A DNA stretch of 64,000 nt from Ophiosphaerella korrae. Lineage: Eukaryota; Ascomycota; Dothideomycetes; Pleosporales; Phaeosphaeriaceae. Location of the stretch: assembly GCA_028456385.1 (NCBI GenBank), contig JALNQF010000102.1:62001-126000 (forward strand), in the 5' to 3' direction. Below, piece by piece: positions 1 to 14,700 of this stretch. The notes under the pieces are model-generated. The model worked only from the letters and a program-made list of their open reading frames with translations. It made no database searches and had not been told where the DNA came from. Both the position numbers and the translations under genes were made by a program. Each line of letters starts with the position of its first letter. Within the stretch, counting starts at the first letter, position 1.

Positions 1-3000
1 AGAGAAGTAAAAGTATAAAACTACGTATAGCTAAAATAAGAGAAAGGATATAACTATACTAGAGTAATCCTAAATCAAGAAATTAAAGGTTACGAAATAA
101 TTAAGATACCTAATAAGGAACATATATTAATTCGACTAAGACTAAAGCTATTAATAGAATATATTAAAGAAAGGCTATAGTATAAGTATATATATAATAA
201 ATATCTAAAATATAAGAACTATAAACGTAAAATAGGATAATAGCCCTAGAAAGATAGATAATTTAAAGAAAAGCCTAAGTAAGAAAAGCTAGAAGATATA
301 ATAGGCCTATATATTATAAAAGAAGGTATATACTAAAGAAAGAAAGTATAAATTATAATTAATAGTAGAGCTATAAGGAACTTTATATCTAAGAAGTTTA
401 TAGAAGAATAAGGAATACGTTATATAATAAAGAACTACCCTTAATAATTAAGTATAATTAAAAGAAAACTATTCTAAGAACTTATTAAGTTCGAAACAAC
501 ACCTTTAATACTAAAATTAGAAGGACTAGAAATTAAGAATATAGTTATAAATATAATAACAATTATTAATAAATAAAACGTAATATTAGGTATACTATAG
601 TTATACATAATTAACCTAAGGATTAATTAGAGAATAGAGAAAATTAGTTACCCTAAGAAAGATATATTAAAAGCTAATATAAACACGTATAAGAGATAAT
701 TCTAAGAAGAATATAAGAAATAAGAAAAATAACTTATAGAACCTAAAAACTACCTTCTAGAATATTAACTATAGGATTTAGTGATAGAACTAGAAGAAAG
801 AAAAAACGTAAGATAGAGCCTAGTCTATAAGAAAATAGAAAAAGAATCTAAGATTAAACAAGTATTTATAAAAAACGTAATTAAGAAAGGATAGATATAT
901 AAATCTAAATCTTTAATAGTATATAGACTTATATTAGTAGATAAAAAAGAGATAGATAAAAAATAACCCTATATAGATTTTAGAAAGATAAAAGCAATTA
1001 TAAAGAAGAATAGATACTCCCTACTATATATAGACAAGATACAAGATAGACTATAAAAGGCTTAAATCTTTACTAAACTAGATATCTAAAACGCCTACTA
1101 CTAGATTAGAATTAAAGAAAGAGATAAATAGAAAACTATATTTAGAACGTAATATAGACTATTTAAATACTTAGTTATACTATTTAGATTAATAAATATA
1201 CTAGTAGCGTTCTAAGAAAGAATTAATATAGTACTAAGAGAGTACTTAGATATATTTATATTTATATACTTAGATAATATCCTTATATTCTTAGAAATAG
1301 AAGAAGAACACGTATAATATATATACAAGGTACTAGAAAGGCTAGTAGAAAATAAATTATTTCTTAAAATAAGAAAATGCAAATTGTATATAAAAGAAAT
1401 AGATTTCTTTAGATTTATCTTAGAACTAGGAAATATTAGGATTAACCTAAACAAGATTAAAGAAATCTAAGAATAGCTAATACTAAAGAACCTAAGAGAA
1501 GTATAATAATTTTATAGACTAGTAAATTTTTATAGAAAATTAATAATAGATTAGTCTAAGCTTATAGAACTATTAATAAACTTTATAAAAAAGGATACGC
1601 TATTTAAATAAACTTAGGAATACAACAAAGTATTTAAATAAATTAAGTAGAGATTTGTAGAAAACCTAGTTATTAGGATATATAACCTAGACCTACTAGT
1701 AATAGTTAAAATAGACGTATCTAATTTAGTCTATAGAATAGTACTAATACAAGAAGACTTAAATACAAAATAAGAATACTTAGTAAAATACTTCTCTAAA
1801 AAGATAAAACTAGTAGAGCTTAACTACTTAATTTATAATAAAGAAATACTAGTAATTTACAAAGTATTTAAATAATAGAGAGTATACTTATAAATAGTAA
1901 AATAGTAAATAAAAGACTATATAGACTATAGAAATCTTATAAGATTTATAATAAATAAAGACTTTTTATAATACTATATAAGATAGTAAGAGTTTTTATT
2001 AATATTAAATATAGAAATTATATATACTAAAGGTAAAGATAATTAATTTATAGATACTCTAAGTAGAAGACTAGATTTATAGGAAGAAGTAAATACTACT
2101 AGTATAGTTCTAATTAAGAATAAAGAAGGATATTTAGTCTTAAATATACTTAAGATAGCTATAATACTTAAAAGAAAGAATAGTAAGTTTAATAAATAGA
2201 TCTAGAAAGAGATAAAAAAGCCTCTAAAAAAATAAAGAAACTTAAAATTAAAGAAGAACTTATAAAAGTATATAGAAGAATATATATACAAAGTAAAATA
2301 TAAAAAGAGTTTATATAATACTTTTATAAACTACTAATATATAGATATTAAGGTATTAACAAAATATTAGATAGACTTTTAAAAGATTATTTTATCCTAA
2401 GAGTAAGATAACTAGTAATAAAAGTACTATAAAACTATATAGAATATTATAAAAATAAATATAGTAGATATACACTATATAAGATACTATAACTAGTTAA
2501 GATACTAGAAAGACTATTAAGAGTTATTATAATAGACTTTATTATAAAACTACTAAAGTCTAAAATCCTAATATTAAAAGATAAGTATAATAAAATTCTA
2601 ATAATAGTAGATAAGCTAATAAAGTACTTATACTTTAGACTATATAAAATAAAAAGTAAGATAGAAGTTACTATATACTAGGTCCTAAGAACTATAGTTA
2701 GCTAATATAGTATTCTAGATAAGATTATTATAGATAGAGATGTAAGAGTTATATTAAAACTATAGAGAATAATAGTATTACAATTAGGAATCTAGTATAT
2801 AATATTAATAGTATACTATATATAGATAGATAGATAATTAGAACGTATAAACTAAATAGTAGAATAATACTTAACCTACTATCTTAACTATAACTAGAAT
2901 AATTAGGTATAGCTACTACTTATAGTATAGTTAGTATACAATAGTATAAAGAATATAGTAATAAGAGTATTACTTTTCTTTATAAATTATAGATTTAACC

Positions 3001-4200
3001 CTAATACTTACTATATACAAAGATTTTAAGTATCTTAGTTCCTAAGAAGAGAAAACTTTATAAATAGACTTAAAGAGATATAGAATTTCTATAAGATTAT
3101 ATAGTAAAGTACTATAATAAGAAATACTAAGAAGGACCTTAATTTAGAGAAGGAGAAAAAGTATAGTTAATATAAATAAATATTAAAAGTAAGTAATTAA
3201 GTTCTAAATTAGATTACGTTAAGATAATACTATACAAAATTAAAAAAGAAATTATACTAGTTATATTTAAGCTAAGACTACTAGATAAAATAAGGATATA
3301 CTTAATATTCTATATAGTACTATTAGAAAAAGTACTATAAGAAGTAAAACTACTAGTGTACAAAGTAGATATAAATAAAGAATAGAAAGAATAAAAAGTA
3401 AAAGAAATCCTATAGTACTAATTCTATAATAGAAGGAATTATTACCTAGTAAAATAGATAAGTATAAACAAGAAAGGCTAACTATAAGAAGATATATAGA
3501 AACTAGAAAATAACCTTAACTACTCTAAGAAACTAAAGGAGTTCTAAAATTAAAACCTTTTAGAGCGCCTTATAGTAAACTAAGAAAATTAACAATACTA
3601 CTACTAGATAGAGAGGTAATAGGAACGTCTAATATAATAGGAACTAGAGTAGCCTCTACTATATTATCTAAATCTAACTTAGCCTCTAAGGTATAGAACT
3701 ATTTAGATAACTTAGCGTTATTATAAGCCTTTAATTTATAAAGATACTTAATATAAGAATAAAGCTCTACTAGCTTATAAAGAGTTAACTTATACTTAGC
3801 TTTAGCTATAGTAAGCTATAATAATAATTACGCTTAAGCTCTATTAATAGCTTATCTTATATAACTTAGTAGAAGGAGACTAGATAGAAATTAAATACTT
3901 ATATTCTATAAGTAAAATACTAGAAGTAATATACTTATACTAAATATTAGTAAGAATATACTTATTATAATATTTACTATTATTTAAAGATATAAGATAA
4001 GTAAAACCTAATAATATATAATAATAATAAGGAAATATCTTAACCTTATTACAAATAATACAACCTATAAGAAGAAGTTTATTACGCTAGGAATAGGATA
4101 GTATAAGGAGTAATAAGGAATTAGAAATTAATAAAGAAACTAGAGTAATAACTCTAGCCTTAGGATAAGAAAACAAGAACTTACTTAAAGGAGGGAATAG
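1..4200 (+). mobile_element. Ty3/gypsy chromovirus copy 1, internal region, RIP-degraded
   Basis: A pol reading can still be followed on the plus strand through many TAG/TAA codons. The protease motif is at about 340-420 (INSRAIRNFIS, from a D-S-G-A core). Reverse transcriptase is at about 930-1450 with YLDNILIF at about 1265-1290, where the second catalytic Asp has become Asn. RNase H is at about 1700-2090. An integrase with DFIIKLLKSK and IIIDRDVR lies at about 2260-2990, and a chromodomain (YYLVK at about 3450, then the L/W-E-D and NNLNYSKKLKEF region) at about 3370-3545. About 650 bp of further conserved sequence precede a purine-rich tract ending at 4200. The 5' end lies outside the window. 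Chromodomain integrases are typical of Tf1/MAGGY-like chromoviruses, which are known to favour heterochromatin. No product can be made. Confidence 0.9.
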
Positions 4201-4579
4201 TGTTATAGATATAACAAGAGAAATCGCGATAGATCTAATTAGCCTAGACTTAGTTACTTATAAAGTATAGGATAAGTAGAGTAATAACTTATAAGATAAT
4301 AGACTTAATTAGGAAACTAACTATAATAGGGATATATAACAAATTTATAAATTTATAATCTTAGTAAATACAAAGTTATAAAGTATTTATATAATAAATT
4401 TATAAATTTATAATCTTAGTAAATATAAAGCTATAGAGCTAGAGAATTAGTAAAAGTATATAGTTAATAGAATATATATTATTAGGATAGTATTAGTAAT
4501 TTAATCTTTTAACTATAGAATATAAATACAAGACAATTATAAGATATCTTCTATTATTTATAGTTATTATAGATTACTA
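4201..4579 (+). repeat. LTR (+) of Ty3/gypsy copy 1
   Basis: It begins TGTTATAGATATAACAAGAG directly after a purine-rich tract (ggaggga, 4190-4197) and ends near gattacta. Two copies of an approximately 50-bp unit (aatttataaatttataatc...) lie inside at about 4340-4435. The first 20 bases recur, inverted or direct, at five other LTRs in the window. About 40 bp of 5'-leader-like sequence follow before the junction with copy 2. Confidence 0.75.
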
Positions 4580-4624
4580 TATAAGCTTTTATTATTAACT
4601 TCTAATCTACTAATACTATAAAAG

Positions 4625-7600
4625 AGTTACTTATAGTTAACAATAGAGCGACTTATTATATAAAGTTATTAATCTTATTTCTTAATTAATATAAAGTTCT
4701 TTATATTCTCTCTCTATACCTTATTGTTCTTAGCGTAACAAAGTACTTCTTACTAATTAGGTTACTTAAAATAGTATTAAGATATTTCCTTATTCTTATT
4801 ATAATAGTCTTAAGTTAGTTTATCTTATATCTTTAAACGATAGTAAGGTATATAGTAAGTATATCTATACTAATATTTAATATTAATATACTCTTTCTAG
4901 TATTTCTCTTGTAGAGTATAAGTATTTAATCCTAACTAAGTCTTTAGGTTCTAAATTATATAGGGTAAGCTATTAATAAGACTTAAGTAAAACTATTATT
5001 ATAGCTAGCTAATATAGAGTAGGCTTAGTATAACCTAATCTCTAAGATAACTTATAAAATAGTAAAACTTTAGGCTTATACTAACTACCTTTATAAGCTA
5101 ATAGTATATAATAATACTAGGTCGTCTAAATAGTCTTGTACTTTAGAAGCTAAGATAGACCTTAAAGATACTATAGAGGCTACTTTAGCTCCTATTATAT
5201 TAAGCGCTCCTATCTCCTCTCTATCTATTAGTAGTACTATAGGCTTTCTTAGTTTACTATAAGGCGCTTTAGAGAGTTTTAATTTTAGAACTTCTTTAGT
5301 TTCTTAGAGTAGTTAAGGTTATCTTTTAGTTCTAATATTTCTTCCTATAGTTAACTTTTCTCGTTAGTACCTATCTATTCTACTAAGTAGTAGTTTCTTC
5401 TATTTTAGAACTACTATACTAAGATTTTCTTAATTTCTTATTCTTTTTATTCTCTATATATATCTACTTTGTATACTAGTAGTTTTACGTCTTATAGTAC
5501 TTTTTCTAGTAGTACTACGTAGAATATTAGGTGTATCTTTATTTTACTTAGTAGTCTTAGTTTAAATATAACTAGTATAACTTTCTTCTTAACTTTATAT
5601 AGTCTAATTTTAATATAATCTAACTTTATACTTAATTATTTACTTTTAATATTTCTTTATACTAACTATACTTTCTTTCCCTTTTTAAATTAAACCCCTT
5701 CCTAGTATTTTTTATTATAGTACTTTACTATATAATCTTATAAGAATTCTACGTCCTATCTTAATTAATTATATATTTCTTTTAATCTATTTATAAAGTT
5801 TTCTCTTCTTAAGGTCTAAGATTTTATATTTCTAAGTATCTAGTAACTATTTAGGTTAAATCTATAGTTTATAAAGAAGAGTAATACTCTTATTAGTATA
5901 TTCTTTACGCTATTATATACTAGCTATACTATAAGTAGCAATTATACCTAATTATTCTAATTATAGTTAAGGTAGTATTTTAGATACTATTCTACTATCT
6001 AATTTATTTATTCTAATTATCTATCTTTATATAAGTAGTATACTATTAATATTTAATATTATATTTCTATTTACGCTATTATTATTCCCTATAGTTTTAC
6101 TATAAATCTTCTATCTCTATTTATAATAATTTTATCTAAGATACTATACTAGCTAATTATAGTCTTTAGGACCTAATATATAGTAATATCTATCCTACTT
6201 TTCTCTTTATATAGTCTAAAGTATAAATACTTTATAAGTTTATCTACTATTATTAGGATTCTATTATACTTAACTCTTAATATTAGGTCTTTTAACTTAG
6301 GTAATTTTATAATAAAGTCTATTATAATAACTCCCTATAGTTATTTTAGTACTTTAACTAGTTATAATATTCTATATAGTATATATTAGCGATATTTATT
6401 CTTATAGTACTTTATATATTCTTATAGTACTTTATATATTATTATAGTACTTTATATATTCTTATAGTACTTCTATTACTAGTTATTTTACTTTTAAGAT
6501 ATAATAGTCTCTTAGTAGTCTATCTAATATTTTATTAATTCCTTAGTATCTATATACTAGTAGTTTATAGAATTGTTGTATAAATTCCCCCTATACCCTA
6601 CTTAGAATATATATTCTTCTATATACTTTTATAAGTTCTTCTTAGATCTTAAGTTTCTTTATTTTTTTAGAGGCTTTTTCTATTTCCTTTTAAATCTATT
6701 TATCTAGCTTGCTACTCTTTCTCTTAAGTATTATAGCTATCTTAAGTATATTTAGGACTAAGTATCTTTTATTATTTATAACTAGAACTATACTAGTAGT
6801 ATTTACTTCTTCTTGTAAATCTAGTCTTCTACTAAAGGCGTCTATAAATTAATTTTCTTTCCTTTTAGTATATATAACTTTAAAGTTAAATATTAATAAG
6901 TATTCTTACTATCTTATATAGTATTATAATAAGTCCTTATTTAGTATAAATCTTATAAGATTCTTATAGTCTATATAGACCTTTGTTTAGTATTTTACTT
7001 CTTATAAGTATACTTTCTATTACTTAAATACTTTATAGATTACTAGTATCTCTTTATTATAGATTAGGTAGTTTAGTTCTACTAGTTTTATTTTCTTAGA
7101 GAAGTATTTAACTAAGTATTCTTATTTTAAGGCTTAGTCTTCTTATATTAGTACTATTCTATAGACTAAGTTTAATGTATCTATTTTTACTATTACTAGT
7201 AGTTCTAGGTTATATATTCTAATAACTAAGTTTTCTATAAACTTTTATTTAATATTATTAAATACTTTTTTATATTCTTCTATCTATTTAAATAGTATAT
7301 CTTTCTTTATAAGTCTTATAATTAGCTCTATTTCTTTAGACTATCTTAGTATAAGTTTTTTATAAAAGTTCGCTAGTCTATAAAACTATTATACCTCTTA
7401 TAGGTTTTTAAGTATTAGCTATTCTTTAATTTCTTTAATTTTTCCTAGATTAATCTTAATTTTTCCTAGTTTAATAATAAACCCTAGGAAATCTATTTCT
7501 TTTATATAGAATTTATATTTTCTTATTTTAAGAAATAATTTATTCTCTACTAACTTTTTTAGTACTTTGTATACGTGTTGTATATATTCTTCCTCTAATT

Positions 7601-10600
7601 CTAAAAATATAAAGATATTATCTAGGTATATAAATATAAATACGTCTAAATACTCTCTTAGTACTATATTAATTCTTTCTTAGAATACTACAAGTATATT
7701 TATTAATCTAAAAGGTATAACTATATATTTAAATAGTGTATATAATGTTTAAAGCGCTGTTTTATATTTATTACCTTTTTTAATTCTAATCTAGTAGTAA
7801 GTATTCTAGATATCTAATTTTATAAAGATCTATACTTTACGTAGCCTATCTTATATCTTATCTATACGTAGTAGAGGGTATTAGTTTTTTTTATAATTAC
7901 GCTTATTTTTCTAAAATCTATATATAGTTATTTATCTTTTATTTCTTTTTTATTTATAAATATAAGTTTATATACTACTAAAGATTAGGATTCTTATATC
8001 TATTTTTTTTTTTAGCGCGTTCTATATAAATATTTATTTAATCTTAGATTCTTCTTTAGTTTTTTAGTATACTAGACTCTATCTTGTATTCTTCCTTTCT
8101 TCTAAGTTTATTACTAAGTCCTATAGTTAGTATTCTTAAAAGTAGTCTTTAAGTTCTATAAGTCGTTTTTCCTATTCCTTATATTCTTCTAGGAATTCTC
8201 CTTTATATATAGTTATATTAGCTTTTAATATATCTTTCTTAGAGTAAGTAATCTTTCTTGTCTTCTAATTAATTATTAGGTTAGTTATTTATAACTATAG
8301 TATTTTTAGTATAATTTCTTATTTATTATTAATTGTTATTATATCTACAACTATGTTTTTACGTTCTAGTCTTTTTAATTTCAAGGTAGAAGGTACTATT
8401 TTAAACTATATAGGTTCCTAGAATAGGTTTCCTCTAATTATACTAAGTTATTAAGAGTATTTCTTTATTTTATAGTTTATTCCTTAGCTTTCTATAAACT
8501 TCTTAGATATAAAGTTTCTTATAGCTTTACTATTAATTTTTAATTATACTTTCTTTCTTTAGTATATACTTATTTTTATAATGTATAGGCTTCCTATACT
8601 TTATAGCTTTTCTTACTTAGGTCTTTCTCTAAATTATCTATTCTTTTAAAGCTATTATTTTGTTTTACGTTTATAGTTTTTATATTTTAGAGATTTATTA
8701 TATATATACTTATACTATAGTCTTCCTTAAATATATTCTTTTAATAATTTTAGGCCTAGTTAGATTACTATAAATTCTTTGTTAGAAATTCTAACTATTT
8801 CTTAACTTTAGATATCTTTTCTTAAAATTGCGTTTATATAGTTTTATCTTTTTCTTTGTACTAGCTATACGTAGTTACGTATTTTAGATTCTCTATATAT
8901 ATTGTAATTTATATTTAGGTATAATATCTATAATATTTTAATATATACTAGATATTCTAGATCTATTCTTTTATTATCCCCTTCTTAGTATTTATCTTCT
9001 TAAGGTATTATAGTTATTAGGATATAGTATACTATTAGTACTCTTAGTATATAGGCTTTATTAATTTATTATATCTTTTTTATAAAGTATTACTATTCTC
9101 TTTATATAAGTATTCTTCTTACTATAACTATATATTACTCTATCTATTATTAAAATATTATAAACTTTATTACTTTAGGATTACGTTCTTTCTAGTCTTT
9201 ATACGCTTCCTCTATACTTATAACTAGTAAGTATTTCTAAATAAACTTCTATTCTTTATTTTATTCTTCTATATCTATTATTGTATAGCTATTATAGCTA
9301 TATATCTTTAACTAAGTATATTCTATATCTCTTATATTAATCTATTTCTTACTTTCTTACTATCTTTTAGAGGAAGCTATAGTAGTCTCTTTATCTAGTA
9401 CTAGTCCTTTAGCCTAGATTAATAGAATCTAGGGCTCTTCTCTTTCTAAGTCTTCTATTAGTAGGTCTATTATATATACTACGTCTTTTAGCTATACTTT
9501 TATTCTTTTTTCTTTTATTACTACTACTCTATTTTTTTATAGTAACTATCTTACTCTTTACTTACTAGAAAGATATATATAGTAGTTATCTTTGTAATAA
9601 AAGGTCTAATAGAGTATTACGTACTATAATCTTTTACTTCTAGCTACCTTCTCCTAAGGTTTAGCTTATACTTTTAGTACTTCCTTCTTACTTTTAGTTG
9701 TTTTTAACTAAGCTTCTTTATCTTTTTTAAGGTTTTTACTTTTATAATCTTTTATAAAGTATCTTAGCTTCCTATATTTATAATATACTATATCCTTTCT
9801 CTATTTTAACTTATAATCTTTTAAGTAGTAGCTTTTCTTACTATAGCTAAAGTATATAAAGTTTTTACTTTTCTTTTTTCTCTTATTTTTATTAGTGTTA
9901 AGGATTATATAGTCTCTAGTATCTTAGTTTCTAGGTTATTCTCTATACTTATTCTTCTTCTATTCTTAAAAATTGTTATTAATTTATATTATATATTATT
10001 TTAGAACTTTTAGTATCCTAGGTTTTTCTATATATATTATCTTATATTAGATTTTTAAATTTAATCTATATTTAAATTATAATATTAAAAATACTTTATT
10101 CTATTCTATATTTTATAATAGTTATTTAAATTATAATATATACTTAGGAATACTCTTATATTATATAAGCCTCTTAAGCTTTTCTTTAGCTTATTAGGTA
10201 ATATCTATATTCTTAAATACTACTTTTATTTAATTAGAAAAGTATTTATAACTTCTAAAGATAGCTCTAGTTTTATCTTTTTATATTCTTAGAGCGTATA
10301 TTATATAGTTTATCTAGTAGGATTTAAACTATCTTATTATATCCTCCTTAAAGTGTATTCTAATATATATTACCTTTTTATCTTTTCTATTAAAGTATAG
10401 TACTTATATATTAATCTAAAGTTATACTACTCCTATAAAAGGTCTTAACTTCTCTCTTATTCTATTAAACTTCTTTAGTATAGGTATCTTAGGTAGTTTC
10501 TTTATTATACTTATTTCTAGTCTCTAAGTAATTTATTCTATTTAGTTTTATCTTTTAATAATAGATTTAATCTAGGCTTTGTTCTTTTTAGTGTAGTCTT

Positions 10601-10894
10601 AGAGTTTCTTATTCTATAATTCTAAGGTATTAATTACTAGTTTTATATCTTCTTTTTTAGAGATTAGGTTATTTAGGTAGTCTTTAATTACTATTTATAT
10701 AGTATTATCTAATTTATAGCTACTTAAGGGTACCTTAACTTCTTTCTTAGTTAAACTTTCTACTATTATATTAGCTTAGACTATACACTACTTACGCTTT
10801 ACTTCTCCTAATATCTAGAATTAGTAAGGTATAATAGGTCTCCTATTGTTAACTATAGTAACCCTTTAAGTATACTAGAGGATTAGAAGATAAT
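4625..10894 (-). mobile_element. Ty3/gypsy chromovirus copy 2, internal region, RIP-degraded
   Basis: This is the longest internal region in the window, read on the minus strand. The gag-like part lies at about 10800-9700, protease at about 8600, the RT YLDNIFIF signature at about 7600-7640, RNase H at about 7150-6850, integrase at about 6550-5700 and the chromodomain at about 5470-5280. The 3' region (about 5260-4625) matches the corresponding end of copies 1, 4 and 5. Its own 3' LTR is missing, because the sequence meets the leader of the copy 1 LTR instead. Stops are almost all TAG/TAA. Confidence 0.85.
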
Positions 10895-11268
10895 AATAAA
10901 AGTTTATATTATAATTAGTAATAACTATAAATAATAGTTAATTCGTGTGTATAATATTAAGTATTAGCGTTCTAGGTTAGAGATTAGATTACTAATACTA
11001 TCCTAATAATATACATTATTATAACTATATACTTTCTTATAGCTACTAACTTTATAGCTTTATAGGTGCTAAGCCTTATAAAGTTATAAAGTTACTAGCT
11101 TTATAGCTTTATAGGTACTAAGCCTTATAAAGTTATAAAGTTATTACGTGTCTAGGTTATAAGCTATTACCTAATCTAGATTGTTACTCTACTTGTCTTA
11201 TACTATGTTAGTACTTAAGTTAAGACTAATTAGTTCTATTTTAGTTTCTCTTGTTACACCTATAATAA
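10895..11268 (-). repeat. LTR (-), 5' LTR of copy 2
   Basis: The minus-strand start (TATTATAGGTGTAACAAGAG) matches the LTR at 4201 with the terminal TG changed to TA. It contains two copies of an approximately 50-bp unit built from gctttatagctttatagg and taagccttataaagtt, at about 11040-11150. This unit differs from the one in the LTRs at 15926 and 17520, so the LTR subfamilies differ in their internal repeats. Confidence 0.65.
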
Positions 11269-11442
11269 GCTAACCTAAGTAAGTAGCTAATACTAAGATA
11301 GCGCACTACTTACGTAAAATAACTACATAATATATAATATAATTATTAAAAATTATAGTATACTAATCTATTTTTTAAACTTATTACTATTCTTAGTATT
11401 CTTTATTTTTACTTTATAAGTATAAGGGTTATATCTTTATTA

Positions 11443-11795
11443 ATATTATAGTACTAATAGAAAAAAACTAGTTAGAACTAATTAGCTATATAATAGAAGA
11501 TAATAACGTATATAACTTATAAGATAATAAGCTTAATTAAGAAGTTAATTATAATAAAGATATATAATAATATTATAGCTTTATAGAGCTTAGTATATTA
11601 AAGCTATATAGTAACTTTACTACTTTATAAAGCTTAGTATAAATAAAGCTATAAAGCTAGAAAGTATATAGTTAGTAGAGATATATACTATAAAAGAAAG
11701 TATTAATAATTTAATTATTAACTATAAGTAATATTATAGTAATATCTTTATTTAAATTATTTAGTATTTATAGCCTATTATATAATTACTATATA
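11443..11795 (+). repeat. LTR (+), 5' LTR of copy 3
   Basis: It starts near tattatagtactaatag and ends near attatataattactata. It shares the same order of blocks as the other LTRs: a start palindrome, a short internal repeat containing aaagctataaagct, then a tail ending near a gattaca-like motif. It is heavily mutated, so the edges are approximate. Confidence 0.5.
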
Positions 11796-14700
11796 CTTCT
11801 TAGTTATTAACTTTTAATTTACTTTACTCCCTTTTAGGACTTTAAGTAATTAATAACTTAAAGCCTTATTATACTTTATTAACTAAGTTATTAAGAGAGG
11901 TAAAATATAAGTAGAATATAGTCTAAGCTAATATAATAGTAAAAAGAATATCTATAAAAGTAAGTAAAGGCTAATAAAGTAGCTATAAGTTAGATATAAC
12001 TATTTAGAAAGTAGTTAACTTAAACTTAAATAAACTAATTACTAATAAATAGAATATATAAAATATTATTAATATTTTAACTTAGTAGAATAAAAAACTA
12101 TAAGAATATATTAAGTAAAATAAAGCTTAAATTAGAGCTATTATTAAAGGCTAGAACTAGATAGAAATAGTTACTAGATAACTAGAGTTAACTATAACTA
12201 AGAAACTACTAAAGTTACTTAAACTTAAAAAGTTTAATAAGAAGTAAAATAAACTAAGACTTTTCCTAGTAGTAGTACTACTATAAATAGACGTATAAGC
12301 GTTATACTTTAATACTAAAGAAAAGAAAGTAACTTATATTAGAATATATTTTATAGAAGATATAAAAAAATAGTTTAAACCTTTCTAGATATATTACTAA
12401 CTATAAGTACTTAGAATAAAAAAAGATAAAATAATAACTATTTTTAGAAGTTATTAATATTATATATAGTATATACAAGTTATATTTTAAAATATAGATA
12501 TTACTTAATAAGTAAAAAGATAGCTTAAATAGCTTAAATAGTATAAGAGTATTTTAGATTATATTTTATAGTTTAAATAACTATTATAAAATATAGAATA
12601 AAATAAGCTTTTTATTATATTAAGGTTTAAATAACGCTTAAAGCTATATATTTTATATAAGATAATATAAATAGAGAAACTAACTATTCTTAAAGCTTTA
12701 AAGAGATAGGTAATATAAGTAAATAATTATTACTAAAAATAGAGAATAAATAAGTAATAAACTAATTGTAGAAATATTAGTAATAATTCTATAGTATTTA
12801 ATTCTAATAGAAATTATAAGAATAAGAAAAAAAACTTTATATATTTTAATTATAGTAAGAAAGGCTACTATATAAAAGATTATTAGTTAAAAAAAAAGAT
12901 ATAGTATATTATAAGTATAAAAAACTAAGATACTTTATAATAGACTATAGAAGTAAAAACTTAAAGAAAGAAGATTAGTTAAAAATAACTAAAGATAAGA
13001 AAAAAGTATTTAAGGTATAAGCTAAGCCTTAAGAAAAAGTAGTAGTAAGTAAATAATTATTACATTTAATACTTAATTAGATATTTTATAATAATAAAAA
13101 CTACTATATATACTTTTTAAAGAAGTAAAAACTAAAATAGTTTCTATAAAAGAAATAGAAAGTAGTAGTAATAAAAGAAAAAACTTAAGATTAGCTTAAA
13201 AAAATAAAAAGCTTAAAGAATCTACTAATAAAAGACTTAAAAAGAGAAAAACTCTTAACTCTTTTAATTACTACTTAAAGAAGTATAAGTAATAAAGAAT
13301 AAGTTAAAATTAGATATATAAAGTAAACCTAACTTAATTAAAAAAGCTATAATAGCTATAGTATAAAGAGTATAGAAGTTTTTATTATATAATAGTAATT
13401 TATTTAGAAATACTTACTACTTATAAGTATAAAAGAAGTATATAAAGACTAGAAAATATATAATCCTAAGAATATAAAGTTTATAGTATTCGAATAATAG
13501 ATAAAGTAATATATAGTTATAGTTAAGAGAATACTAATATAGAAAAAGTAAGAAAATTTTATAAAAAAAATAAGATAGATTAATAAAGCTAAGATCCTAA
13601 GTATACTAGTAGTATACTATATTATATAAAAAATAATACTAAGTTAAGATTAATATAAAAAAGTTATATAATAGTATTAATAAAGTAAAAGGTTTATAAT
13701 ATAGCTTAAGTAAAAAAAGCTAAAAAGTATATTAAGCTTATATATTATAAATATAAGTATATTCTAAGAAATAAAAGTATAAGTTATAATTAGAAGTAAA
13801 GTAATAAAAAACTTTATAAGTAAAAAGTTTATAAAAATATAAGAAATACGTTATACTATAAAGAAGTACTTTAAATAACTAAGTATAATTAAAGGAAAAC
13901 TCTTTTAAAAACTAATAAAGTTTAAGATAGTACTCTTTATATTAAGACTAAAAGAGTTAAAGATTAAGATATAGGTTATAGCTTAGACTACTAAAATATA
14001 GAAAAAAAATTAAAGATTAAACAAGTATTTATTAAAAACGTAATAAAGAAAAAATAGAAATAAAACTTTATATCTCTAGTAGTATATAAACTTATATTTA
14101 TAGATAATAAGAAAATAAATAATAAAAGACATTAAGGTAATATTTAGAAAATTTATATAATTACTAATTAAAACTAATATCTTATACTATATATAGAAAA
14201 TATATAAGCTAAACTATAAAAAGTAATAATATTTATAAAGGTAGATATTTAAATTACTTACTATTAGATTTAGATTAAGAAAAGTAATAAATAAAATTAG
14301 TATTCTAAATATAGTATAGACTATTTAAGTATATAGTTATAGTCTTTAAACTAATAAGCGTACTAGTAGTATTTTAAGAGAGAATTAATATAGTCTTAGA
14401 AGAGTACCTAGATAATATCTTTATATTTTTATAATTAGAAGAAAAATACGTATAATATATATATAAAGTACTAGAAAGACTAGTAAAGAACTAACTATTT
14501 CTTAAAATAAAAAAATACAAGTTCTATATAAAAGAAATAGATTTCCTTAAGCTTATTATTAAAGTAGAAAGTAAATAAATTAACTTTAGTAAAATTAAAG
14601 TAATTTAAGAATAGTAAATACTAAAGAACTTATAAGAAATTAAGTAATTTTATAAGCTAGTAAACTTTTATAAAAAGCTTATAGTATAATAGTTTAAATA

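Noticed and set aside
1212..1454. 80-codon minus-strand frame in the AT-rich block
   Set aside because: It is the antisense of the reverse transcriptase region of gypsy copy 1; the plus strand carries the YLDN motif.
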